Shown: piece by piece, positions 22,496-33,458 of the stretch
How positions within the stretch are numbered: position 1 is the first letter of the stretch
Layout of the letters: every line of letters begins with the position of its first letter
NCBI RefSeq assembly: GCF_050003625.1
Contig: NC_134400.1
Span: 196,367,918-196,431,917, forward strand
Length of the DNA stretch: 64,000 bases
Reading direction: 5' to 3'
Origin: Haematobia irritans
Lineage: Eukaryota; Arthropoda; Insecta; Diptera; Muscidae
Program-made: the position numbers and the translations under genes
Notes under the pieces: generated by a model
What the model was told of the DNA's origin: nothing
Seen by the model: only the letters and a program-made list of their open reading frames with translations
Databases searched by the model: none

Positions 22496-25400
22496 ATTTG
22501 AAACTGTGGCGTTGTGATGTTATCTCCCTCATTTTCGCTAACATCTGTCCACTCATCGCTAAAATCACTTGCCTCATGACCACCCATTGAGGAATTATAT
22601 GTACTGCTGGTGCTACTTCTATTATTGCTGTTTTTCCTTATCTTTGATGCGGTTGATGTTGATGATGATTCCTGAAGCAGTTGTATGTGGGTTTCAGTGT
22701 GACGACGATAAATACGCTTGGAACTATAACGCAAGGACGGAGGGAATGCATCTTCATAGAGGCTATTGGTACGATTCTCTGAAGAGATGGTTAAATTTGA
22801 ACCATGACTACTGCCACTATGATGACTGGGAGGAAGTATGGGTTTATAATGTGCTATACTCTCATAACAATTCGATATGGAGATAGTATCGGAGATTTTC
22901 ATAGTGGAATCCGTGGAAGATTTCTCCAATGATTTGTTGTTGGATGAATGTGATGATGAAGCAGGTATGGATTCATAACAATCGGAACCTTTAATGGTGT
23001 CATAGATATTCTCCTCTTCATCGGCATAATAATGGGACTCATCGTGTATGGGTGTGGGAGGTAGTTGGGGACATATGAGTGGGGTACTGAGGGGAGCCTT
23101 GAGTGGTGGTTTTCTATTAGGCATAGGAGATTTTGGTAAAATCCTTTTGGGCTTAGGTAAATCAGGTAATTCATCTGTAGTCCTTCGGCTACCCAAAGGA
23201 GTTATTTGAGAGTTTAAGGAGCTATTGAAAGTCTCTATTAGCGATGGGGCATATTCTTCGTAACCATCAAAAACCACTGGGGATTTTTGTGGACTTGGTA
23301 ATGGTGAAGGACCCTGTGTACAAGGACTTTCTATAACCTCATAATCATCTAGATGGGCTGATTTATTGTCCCCATTTGAGTTCGATTGAGTCGTTGTTGT
23401 ATCCTCAGAGACAGTTTCGGTGATAAGAATTTTCGGCTTTGGAATATCATCCACACTTTGATAAATATCATCTTCAGTGAAATCATTCGAATTTTCACAC
23501 TTCCCATCTCTGGTTGTCCCCTCAAAACCTATGGGTTCATAATGAGGCTCTTCGTGCGAATTTGATTCTTCCGTCTCCTTCTTGGTTACCAAAATTTCTT
23601 TGATTTCTTTTTGTTCCATTATCATTTGTTCACCCTCGATGGCATTGACCAGTGATACATTCACAGCCTGTATCAATTGAGCAGGCTTGGGTAGAACACT
23701 GCTATAACTTTGGTGTATAAAGGATGTATTGGGTTTGAGTTGATGGCCATAATCATCGGCAGCCTTAAGATTTGGTGACATCAAAGGATTTGAAGGATTT
23801 TCCAAACTGTCTTCCTGGCTCTCTTCCTTTTCGGGTTTTTGATTTAGATTTTGTAATTTTTGGTTGACTTTCTGATAGGCTTCCATAAGAGCTGAGGTTT
23901 CAGGAGCCACCATAGGTGAATAACCATAGTGTAGAACTCTTTGCTTAACAATGGGGGAATTCATGGGAGTATAGTTCGGAGGCGGCATATCCTTAAGGGA
24001 TTCCGCTTCCTTTGACTGGCTTTCTGGTTTTTCCTTTGGAAGTTCTTCTGATGCTAATGATTTGCCTTCGTTAGCCAATGGAATCTCTGATACTATATCT
24101 GTAGATAAACTGGTCTTCGATGTACTCCTACGTGAGAGAGACATAAATTTAAACTTCTCATAAAATCTAGATCCTCTACTCTTTGGCTTTTTGGTTTCTT
24201 CTTTTGTTGGGTCGGAAATTTTCTCTTTTTCATCTTTTCTCTGTAGGTCAGAGTAGATTGTATCACTACTGGTCTTGGCAAATCTAGGAAGACTATTAAC
24301 TTTTTCTTTTGCTTCTTTGGCCAATTTTCTTTGAATTTCACTATTTTTCACGGGGTTCTGAGGAGTTTGGGAGACAATAGGAGAGTTTTTGGAGAGCTCT
24401 GCTTTTTGTTTTCTTTCCAAAGTCCCATGTATTGGTTTCTCTTTGTCACTGATGTATAGAAGTATATCACGTTTGGAATCTTCAAAGACGAAAGAAGATT
24501 TACGGGTAACTTTGCTATATAATTTGGATGATTTTAATTCAATCTCTTTGGATGATGTAGAGGGACAAGAAGTCTTTGCTGAATTAAGGTCTTGATCCTT
24601 GTTATCTTTGTGAGTAGAAGGAGATTTGCTGTAATCTTTGTTGTCCATGGTGATTTCTTCCTGGGATTTCTCATGGCATTGCTCTGGATATTCCGTTATG
24701 GGGCCTTCTTCTACCAAGGGTTTCTGTGGAATGTCCTCGTTTGTTTCTTCCATTTTCCTATTTACTTCCCAACCATTTTGGGACTTGGAATCCTTAATGG
24801 ACTCTTCTTCTCCAGATTTATCCAAGGATATTTGGGATTTGTTCCTGTCATTTTGGGATATATCTTTTTCTATTGAAGTTTCCCTAAAGCCTCCCTCTGT
24901 CATTTCCTTGGTGGTCTCATTTTGTTCCACTTTCTCCCTTCCCATTTGGTAATCCTTCATGGATTCTTCCTCCATCTTAAGAGTCACATCTTTATGATCC
25001 ATAGGTGTTTTTACCTCCTCCTTTACCATTTCCAAGGGACTATGATTTAAAGCCAATGTATTCGGAGGCATATGACTCTTTAGATGATCCCTGGTTCCTT
25101 CACTTCTGATCTCTTTCCCCAAACTTCCAGATTTCAATTTCGAAGGATGTATGGGTTTACCCATTTTAGTGGTTACAAAATCATTACTCTTCTCCAAAAC
25201 TTTAGGGGTTTTCACCGGAATCTTGGGTTTCGTCATACCCATTTCAAATTTCTTTATGGTTTTTTGTACTGCGGACACATTGCTATTCGACATTGCCTTT
25301 CCTAGGGTGGAGGTTTTCGCCAATCCCGGATGTTTGCTGGTTTCCACCACTTTATAAACATGACCCTTGTGGGTCATTAAAACTCCGTTCTTTTTTTTGA

Positions 25401-27114
25401 TTTCCTCCAGCAAGCTGGCATCGTGTTGTATTATTTCATTAAATTGTTGGGTGAGTTTGGCCACCAAACTGTTTTGGCTGGATTGCTCTTTGTTTGTAAT
25501 GCTGCTGTTAGTGGTGATGGTGGAATGCATTTTGCGTCGCCCATGATTTGTGCGAGCATGGATCTTGAAACTACAACTACGCCTGGAGGAATTTTTTCGA
25601 ACAGCTGGTCGTCCCGTACTGGTGGCTAACGATGTGGTCGATGAATTACGACTGACCATGCTACTCTCTGTGCTATGACCTGAGTTGGGCCTGAGGCTGA
25701 GGTATGGCTTGTGAGACTCCAAGGCAGGTGTAGAGCAAGTGGTACTTGGCGGGCTAATATCATGGGTTGGGCTTTGGTCCAATAGACTATGGAAATCATT
25801 TTGGCAGGAAGCCCTTGGCAAAGCCTCAACTGACATAACATCCGTAGGCTCTGTCTCCTCGATTGGCAGTGGTGGAGGCCGAATGTTAGGAGGCCTAAGA
25901 GATTCTTCTTGGCTATCATTTATTACTATGTCCATGGGATAATCGGTAAGATTCGTTTGAAAATCATGCGTTTCCTTGCTCAAGGCCATTGTTTTAGTTT
26001 CCATTTTGCGTTTGCTAAATATTTCCGGTTTTTTAAACCAACTTAAACGATCCGTTTTGATAGCACTCTGCGTCGAAGGTATGACAAGACCAGCACTTAA
26101 ACGACGAGCAGCTAAATGTTGCTCACTTAACTCTCTTAGCTTGGAAGCCTGCTCTGCAGTCTTATATTTATAGAAATTATCCTTCTCCAAATGTTTTTGT
26201 ATTTCCAAGGCCTTTAAATCGTAAGGATCAATGTCATAACCCTCAGCCGTTTCCAAAGAGCAATCATGTAAACTGTGAGCTCTTAGCTTAGGGCCAGAGA
26301 ATTCTCTGAACTTAGTGTGGAAATTTTCCCTGTCAGTTTCCTCGTTCTCTTTACTCTCACTCCCTGTGAGTAGACAATTTTGGGATTTACTAAAATGTTT
26401 GTGTTTTTGTTGTTTAAAGATTTTGGCTTTTAAAGCGGATTCCTTATTGGCAGTGATGCGTTTGTTCCATAAATGACGTAAAGTTTGTACACCACGAAAT
26501 TCACGTAATGTTTCGTCTTTGTGATGGTGATGATTTGTAGATGGGGTAGGGGAAAGACTAGAGGGTATTTTGTTTGTTGACTCTTTGGTTGTGGAGAGGA
26601 GAGTGGTGGCAGTATTTAAGGTCTTTGGATTTGATTGAGTAGCGAGTCTACTCTGTAATGGGCATGTACAAGTGTACGAGGCTTGGCAACTCGTCACATG
26701 GGGGTTTGGCAACTCTACAAGTTGGCATGTAGCGGGATCTATGACAGGTTGCTGCTGTTGTTGTTGATTTGCTATATTGCCACCACTTTGATTATAAAGC
26801 TGGCATGAATAGTGATCGTTGTCACTTAATGTAAGGGTTGTCGTTGTTGTTGTTGCTGATTTATGTTTATTTAATTCACTGTTATTTGTTGTTGTACTAT
26901 TTTTCAACCAATTTAATATGGATTTTGTTTTATTTGTTTTTTGCGGAGATTTGTTGTCCTCTTTCGATTTTTTATTCTCTCCACAATTATGGCCAGTCTC
27001 CACTTTACCATTTGCCAAAATATCTCTTGGCGTTAGTATTTCTTGATTGTTGGCCATTTTGATATCCTGTAGCCTTTGCACTTGTTGCTGTTGTTGTTTG
27101 TTGTTGTCCAACAT
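22496..27114 (-). CDS. Giant 5' coding exon of a large Ser/Pro/Lys-rich protein (partial gene)
   Basis: Open for about 1,540 codons. The start ATG (27112-27114) has a fly-type context (CACAATG) and an in-frame TAA eight codons upstream (27136-27138). A second Met is at residue 20. The exon ends at 22496 at donor AT|GTAAGTAT; the apparent stop (22492-22494) is intronic. What is visible: a Gln run at residues 7-11; long low-complexity Ser/Thr/Asn/Lys stretches; a compact, less repetitive block at about 545-592 (AKLTQQFNEIIQ, then NGVLMTHKGHVYKVVE) that looks like the most conserved part; a Lys/Glu-rich region at about 640-860; a proline-rich segment with PxxP motifs at about 1315-1355; Tyr motifs ENIYDTI and YESI at about 1360-1380; and an acidic stretch near 1515-1531 (DFSDEWTDVSENEG). 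No signal peptide, membrane segment or catalytic domain is visible. The layout resembles the disordered N-terminus of a signalling scaffold or Dbl-family RhoGEF, but the family call is a guess because no DH/PH domain lies in this exon. The gene itself is near certain. Confidence 0.9.
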
Positions 27115-27595
27115 TGTGATGACAAGGGCTAATGTTTACAAACAAATCACGTTCGCTGCTGCTGCAGAGACATTTGTTGCTGTTACTCTTTTGAGGGTTG
27201 TTAAACCCACTACCATTAATTTGGCGAGACCTTTAATGAGAGAGAGAGAAAGAGAAAAGTGAAAGTTTTAATTAATGATGTTGAATTATTTGAAAATTGT
27301 TTTTCTTTTATTTCATAATGGGTAATGAGTTGGTGGTGTTGTTTTACAGATAAATGTTAAAGTTTATCGTATAGGAAAATTATTATAATCTTTAAAGTTT
27401 AAACAATTGTTGTTTGTATTTGCATTTGTTGTGGTTGTTGTTGCTGTTTATTCATTACCATAGCATTGTGGAAAGTTAACATTACTTGCTCTCTGGTGTT
27501 GATATGGTATCTTGATTACCCAAGGAAAAGAAAAAGTTGGCGGAAGGTCGTTTATTGTTGCATTATTTATTGTACACTCAAAAAAGAGGTCACAC
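27115..27595 (-). other. 5' flank or 5' UTR of the large gene
   Basis: This is unique sequence between the start codon and the repeat boundary at 27600. On the minus strand it holds a GA/CT-rich tract (27237-27260) and a possible weak splice acceptor, AACATTAG|CC (AG at 27129-27130), shortly upstream of the ATG. The 5' UTR may therefore be spliced. I see no TATA box that I would assign as the promoter; transcription probably starts further right. Confidence 0.3.
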
Positions 27596-27599
27596 TCAC

Positions 27600-28877
27600 G
27601 GTTGCCGCTTGAGCCAGAAATAGCCTACCAATATTTTGAGCCAAAAACTACCTTACCTTACAAACAAAAAAAATATCATATATTAAAATGTTATTTCTAT
27701 AGAAAATTTTGTCGAAAATTTCATTTCTATAAAAAATTTTGTCAAAATTTTATTGCTATAGAAAATTTTGCCAACATTTTTGCTTCTACAGAAATTCTTT
27801 CAAAATATTATTTCCATAAAAAAGTTTGTCAAAATTTTATTTCTATAGATTTTTTTTAATAATTTCGTTTAAGTTTAATTTCTATAGAAAACTTTGTCAA
27901 AATTTTATTTCTATAGAAAATTTTGTCAAAATTTTATTTCTATAGAAAATTTTGTCAAAATTTTATTTCTATAGAAAATTTTGTCAAAATTTTATTTCTA
28001 TAGAAAATTTTGTCAAAATGTTATTTCTATAGAAAATTTTGTCAAAATGTTATTTCTATAGAAAATTTTGTCAAAATTTTATTTCTATAGAAAATTTTTT
28101 CAAAATTTTATTTCTATAGAAAATTTCGTCACAATTTTATTACTATAGAAATTTTGTCAAAATTTTATTTCTATAGAAAATTTTATTAACATTTTTATTC
28201 TATAGAAAATTTTGTGAAAAATATTTATGTCTATAGAAAATGTTGTAAAATTTTATTTCTATAGAAAATTTTGTCAAAATTTTATTTCTATAGAAAATGT
28301 TGTCAAAATTTCATTTCTATAGACATTTTTCTCAAAATATTATTTCTATAGAAAATTTTTTCAAAATATTATTTCTATAGAAAATTTTATTAAAATTTTA
28401 TTTCTATAGAAAATTTTATTAAAATTTGTATTCTATAGGAATTTTTTGAAAACATTTTATGTCTATAGAAAATTTTGTGAAAAAAATTTATTTCTATAGA
28501 AAATTTTGTAAAAAAAAATTATTTCTATAGAAAATTTTGTCAAAATTTTATTTTTATGGAAAATTTTGTTAAAATTTTATTTCTATGGAAAATTTTGTCA
28601 AAATTTTATTTCTATTGTAAATTTTCTCAAAATGTTATTTCTATAGAAATTTTTGCAAATTTTATTTTTGTAGAAGTTTTTTTAAAATTTGGTTGTACAT
28701 AAGATTTTGTCAAAATTTAATTTTTGTAGAAAATTTCTCAAAATTTCATTTCTATAGAAAATTTTGTTAAAAATGTTATTGCTATAGAGAATTTTCTCAA
28801 TATTTCTGTAGAAAATTTTCTCAAAATTTCTATAAAGAATTTTTTCAAAATTTTCTATAGAAAATTTTGCCAAAATT
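27600..28877 (-). repeat. 29-bp satellite array A3 with a recognisable terminal sequence
   Basis: The left edge, GGTTGCCGCTTGAGCCAGAA (27600-27619) followed by ATAGCCTACC, is the reverse complement of the right end of the complete element at 57425-58039 (GGTAGATTATTTTTGGCTCG, then AGTGGCAACC). About 40 monomers (ATTTTATTTCTATAGAAAA plus TTTTGTCA) follow from 27685 up to the fold-back cluster at 28878. Confidence 0.88.
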
Positions 28878-30176
28878 TTATTATTTTTCATGTTAGCCTG
28901 ATAATGAAACAGGCAATTGACGTCCAAATGCATTATATCTAATTATACAATTATTTTTCGAGCTTTTATGGACAGATATAGATTAAGGAACATGGTTAAT
29001 AGAGCCATTGAAAAGAAAACGCCAGATACCAATCTATACACGCCTGGACTGTACATGTTTCGGTTCGGGCGAATGAACCTTTCCACAGCCTTTAGTATAG
29101 TCTGGCTGGGAGAGATAACTCAATTTTGGGCCCTTTATGCTAACTCCTTATGGAGAAAACATTTGGGAAATTTCCTCTTACAAATTGAATCATCTTTTCT
29201 CCCACTGTACATCATCTTTTCATATAACTTACAAGTCCCTTAATCTTATTTTTATTTCGTTTTGTTACATAGTAATGCAACAACACGAAATTTATTTTTA
29301 GAAAGCTAATTTGTTAGAATTCACCTAAGTGGTGAACAGTCGAACAATGCTTGTTGTTTCTACAGTCAACTACAACATATGACAATTAACAGAAACTGGT
29401 TTCCAGGATACAACAACAATTCTAACGCGTACATTAGTCGTGTTTTTCCTAGTTTTACGACGGGCTCATCGTTGCTTATTATTTTTCATGTTAGCCTGAT
29501 AATGAAACAGGCAATTGACGTCCAAATGCATTATATCTAATTATACAATTATTTTTCGAGCTTTTATGGACAGATATAGATTAAGGAACATGGTTAATAG
29601 AGCCATTGAAAAGAAAACGCCAGATACCAATCTATACACGCCTGGACTGTACATGTTTCGGTTCGGGCGAATGAACCTTTCCACAGCCTTTAGTATAGTC
29701 TGGCTGGGAGAGATAACTCAATTTTGGGCCCTTTATGCTAACTCCTTATGGAGAAAACATTTGGGAAATTTCCTCTTACAAATTGAATCATCTTTTCTCC
29801 CACTGTACATCATCTTTTCATATAACTTACAAGTCCCTTAATCTTAACAAAACGAAATAAAAATAAGATTAAGGGACTTGTAAGTTATATGAAAAGATGA
29901 TGTACAGTGGGAGAAAAGATGATTCAATTTGTAAGAGGAAATTTCCCAAATGTTTTCTCCATAAGGAGTTAGCATAAAGGGCCCAAAATTGAGTTATCTC
30001 TCCCAGCCAGACTATACTAAAGGCTGTGGAAAGGTTCATTCGCCCGAACCGAAACATGTACAGTCCAGGCGTGTATAGATTGGTATCTGGCGTTTTCTTT
30101 TCAATGGCTCTATTAACCATGTTCCTTAATCTATATCTGTCCATAAAAGCTCGAAAAATAATTGTATAATTAGATA
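28878..30176. repeat. Fold-back cluster (family F): two direct copies and one inverted copy, identical by eye
   Basis: Block 28878-29248 recurs at 29476-29846 (371 bp, offset 598) with no difference that I can see. The reverse complement follows at once at 29847-30176 and extends into sequence matching 29249-29266. The 228-bp spacer (29249-29475) is unique. Each block carries the same 91-108-codon open frame (MDRYRLRNMVNRAIEKK...), which has no recognisable domain and a repeat-borne origin, so I do not call it a gene. Satellite flanks both sides. Confidence 0.85.
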
Positions 30177-31460
30177 AAATTTTATTTCTATAGAAAATTT
30201 TGTCAAAATTTTATTACTATAGAAATTTTGTCAAAATTTTATTTCTATAGAAAATTTCGTCAAAATTTTATTTCTATAGAAAATTTTGTCAAAATTTTAT
30301 TACTATAAAATTTTGTAAAAATTTTATTTCTATAGAAAATTTTATTAAAATTTTTATTCTATTTTTTTCAAATTTTGTCAAATTTTATTTCTATAGAAAA
30401 TTTTGTCAAAATTTCAATTGTATGGAAAATTTTTTTAAAATTTTATTTCTATAGAAAATTTTGTCAAAATTTTATTTCTATAGAACATTTTGTCAATATT
30501 TTATTTCTATAGAAATTTTTTTCAAAATATTATTTCTATAGAAAATTTTGTCAAAATATTATTTCTATAGAAAATTTTATTAAAATTTTATTTCTATAGA
30601 AAATTTTGTGAAAAATTTTATGTCTATAGAAAATTTTGTTAAATTTTATTTCTATAGAAAATGTTATTTTTATGGAAAATTTTTTAAAATGTTATTTCTA
30701 TAGAAAATTTTATCAAAATTTGATTTCTATAGAAATTTTTCTCAAAATATTATTTCTATAGAAAATTTTGTCAAAATATTATTTCTATAGAAAATTTTAT
30801 TAACATTTTCATTCTATAGGAAATTTTGTAAAAACCTTTTATGTCTATAGAAAATTTTGTGAAAAAAATTTATTTCTATAGAAAATTTTGTCAAAATTTT
30901 ATTTTTTTGGAAAATTTTGTCAAAATTTTATTTCTATTGAAAATTTTCTCAAAATGTTATTTCTATAGAAAAATTCTGTCAAAATGTTATTTCTATAGAA
31001 AATTTTGCCTAGATTTTATTTTTATAAAAGTTTTTATTAAAATTTGGTTGTACAAAAGTTTTTGTCAAAATTTAATTTCTGTAGAAAATTTCTCAAAATT
31101 TTATTTCTATAGAAAACTTTGTTACAAATGTCATTTCTATAGAGAATTTTCTCAATATTTCTATAGAAAATTTTCTCAAAATTTCTATAAAGATTTTTTT
31201 CAAAATTTTCTACAGAAAATTTTGCCAAAATTTTATTTCTATAGAAAATTTTGCCAAATTTTTATTTCTGCAAAAAATTTTGTCAACATTTTATTTCTAT
31301 TGAAAATTTTCTCAAATTTTTATTCCTATAGAAAATTTTGTAAAAATTTTATTTCTATAAAAATTTTTGTCAAAATTTTATTGTTATAAAAAAATTTGTC
31401 TAAATTTTATTTGTATAGAAAATTTTTATTTCTACAGAAAATTTTAATAAAATTTCTATT
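30177..31460 (-). repeat. 29-bp satellite array A4
   Basis: About 44 monomers in the same orientation as A3, which A4 continues beyond the fold-back cluster. The long open frame here (182 codons, YFYRKFCQNF repeats) exists only because several monomers lost the TAG of TTCTATAGAA. It is not a gene. Confidence 0.9.
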
Positions 31461-32095
31461 TTTTGTTTTGTGTTTGTCGGTTTCTTTCTTTAATCATTGT
31501 TGTTGTCTTTGATTTCAGCTTAAAACCATGCATTGACTAAACTACAACTGTAGCTTAACCAACAGAGGAAAAGAATGTTTGTCAAATTTATGCATGGTTT
31601 TAAGTTGAAATCAAAGACAACAACAATGATTAAAGAAATAAACCAACAATAACAAAACGATTGAAAAAAGAGGAAGCACGCTCAAAATAAACCCAGCCAA
31701 CTGCACTCAAATTGATGATTTGACGGTGGCAAAGGAAAAGAGAGGTATGTTTGTACAAATTATTTTCTGCATAAGCCGGTTATCGTGTAAACCCTTTTTT
31801 CGGAAGGTTCAAGTACGCTTCACTTTTGGGTTTAATGAACTGCCTGAATTTATTCAGATAATTGATTGATAGTTTTGCTGCAAGTAGAGGATGCTGATGA
31901 TGAATGTGGTAATTCCGAAACATGCGTCCATCCAACCATCTTGCAATCTAGAGGGCTTTGCCCAAATAAATTTGACAAACATTCTTTTCCTCTGTTGGTT
32001 AAACTACACTTGTAGTTTAGTCAATGCATGGTTTTAAGCTGAAATCAAAAAACAACATCAATGCTTAAAGAACAAAACCAACAATAACAAAAAAA
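31461..32095. repeat. Long-arm fold-back element (family B), near-complete copy
   Basis: The left arm has TTTGATTTCAGCTTAAAACC, ATGCATTGACTAAACTACAA and AACCAACAGAGGAAAAGAAT. The right arm repeats these inverted (ATTCTTTTCCTCTGTTGGTT ... GGTTTTAAGCTGAAATCAAA) and ends AACAAAACCAACAATAACAA. A short second inversion follows the left arm (GCATGGTTTTAAGTTGAAAT at about 31591). The centre holds AAATAAACCCAGCCAACTGC and TGCATAAGCCGGTTATCGTG. No transposase frame. It sits between satellite arrays. Confidence 0.78.
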
Positions 32096-32171
32096 AATTA
32101 TTTCTATAAATATGTTGTCTAAATTTTATTTCTATAAAAAAATTTTGTCAAAATTTTATTTCTATAAAAAA
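32096..32171 (-). repeat. Short satellite remnant
   Basis: Two to three 29-bp monomers between the family B and family F insertions. Confidence 0.7.
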
Positions 32172-32305
32172 TAGAAAATGACTCTATTAACCATGTTCCT
32201 TAACCTATATCTGTCCATAAAGCTCGAAAAATAATTGTATAATTAGATATAATGCATTCGGACGTCAATTGCCTTTTTTCGGTATCAGGCTAACATGAAA
32301 TATAA
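32172..32305 (-). repeat. Single-arm fragment of fold-back family F
   Basis: The reverse complement reads TTCATGTTAGCCTGATACCG, GGCAATTGACGTCCGAATGC, then TTATACAATTATTTTTCGAG and GGACAGATATAGGTTAAGG. It matches the start of the 28878 block with a few substitutions. Satellite lies on both sides. Confidence 0.75.
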
Positions 32306-32688
32306 TAAAAAATGTTGTCTAAATTTTATTTGTATAGAAAATTTTTATTTCTATAGAAAATTTTAATAAAATTTTTATTCTATAGAAACTTTTGGTTCTA
32401 CTGGAAATCTTGTCAAAATTTTATTTGCTATAGAAAATTTTCTTAAATTTTTATTTCTTTAGAAAATTTTATCGAAATATTATTTCTATAGAAAATTTTA
32501 TTAAAATTTTTATTCTTTAGAAAATTCTGTCAAAATGTTATTTCTATAGAAAATTTTGTCAAAATTTTATGTCTATAGAAAATTTTCTCAAAATTTTATT
32601 TCTATAGAAAATTTTATTAAAATTTTTATTCTATAGAAAATTTTGTCAAAATTTTATGTCTATAGAAAATTTTGTCAAAATTTTATTT
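32306..32688 (-). repeat. 29-bp satellite array A5
   Basis: About 13 monomers, same orientation as A4. Confidence 0.85.
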
Positions 32689-33458
32689 CGTTGTTGTTGT
32701 TTTTTTATTTCAGCTTAAAACCATACATTGACTAAACTACAAGAGTAGCTTAACCAACAGAGGAAAAGAATGTTTGTCAAATTTATTTGGGCAAAGCCCT
32801 ATAGACTGCAAGATGGTTGGATGGACGCACGTTTCGGAATTACCACATTCCTCATCAGCATCCTCTACTTGCACCAAATAAATTTGACAAACATTCTTTT
32901 CCTCTGTTGGTTAAGCTACTCTTGTAGTTTAGTCAATGTATGGTTTTAAGCTGAAATAAAAAAACAACAACAATGCTTAAAGAACAAAACCAACAATAAC
33001 AAAACAAAACAAATGGAAAAAGAAGAGGAGGCACGCTCAAAATAAACCCAGCCATGTGAATTCAAATCGATGATTTGACAGTGGCATAGGAAAAGAGATA
33101 TGTTTGTTTCGAGTTTATTTCGGCATAAGCCGGCTATCAATGTAAAACCTTTTTTCGGAGGGTTCAAGTGTGGTTTTTGTTGGGTTTAATAAACTGCCTG
33201 AATTTATTCTGATAATTGGTTGATAGTTTTGCTGCAAGTAGAGGATGCTGATGAGGAATGTGGTAATTCCGAAACGTGCGTCCATCCAACCATCTTGCAG
33301 TCTATAGGGCTTTGCCCAAATAAATTTGACAAACATTCTTTTCCTCTGTTGGTTAAGCTACTCTTGTAGTTTAGTCAATGTATGGTTTTAAGCTGAAATA
33401 AAAAAACAACAACAATGCTTAAAGAACAAAACCAACAATAACAAAACAAAACAAATGG
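32689..33458. repeat. Rearranged long-arm fold-back element (family B)
   Basis: The left arm (32700-32880) runs through TTTGGGCAAAGCCCTATAGA, AGATGGTTGGATGGACGCAC and CTCATCAGCATCCTCTACTT. It is followed directly by an inverted end (32881-33010), then a central part, then a second right arm (33220-33458). The segment with AACAATGCTTAAAGAACAAA occurs twice (about 32970 and 33412), so one end was duplicated. The 73-codon frames across it are not genes. Confidence 0.72.

Noticed and set aside
28917..29243. 108-codon frame present three times (MTSKCIISNYTIIFRAFMD...)
   Set aside because: Carried by the duplicated fold-back block; identical because the DNA is duplicated. No domain, and the related copies at 11183 and 32172 do not keep it.
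30841..31389. 182-codon open frame rich in YFYRKFCQNF-like repeats
   Set aside because: Pure translation of the 29-bp satellite. Three monomers equal 29 codons and the frame stays open only where TAG in TTCTATAGAA is mutated. The same pseudo-peptide appears in every array.
33115..33336. 73-codon frame (MFVKFIWAKPYRLQDGWMD...)
   Set aside because: Lies in the arm of a family B fold-back element; the frame is broken in the other copies.
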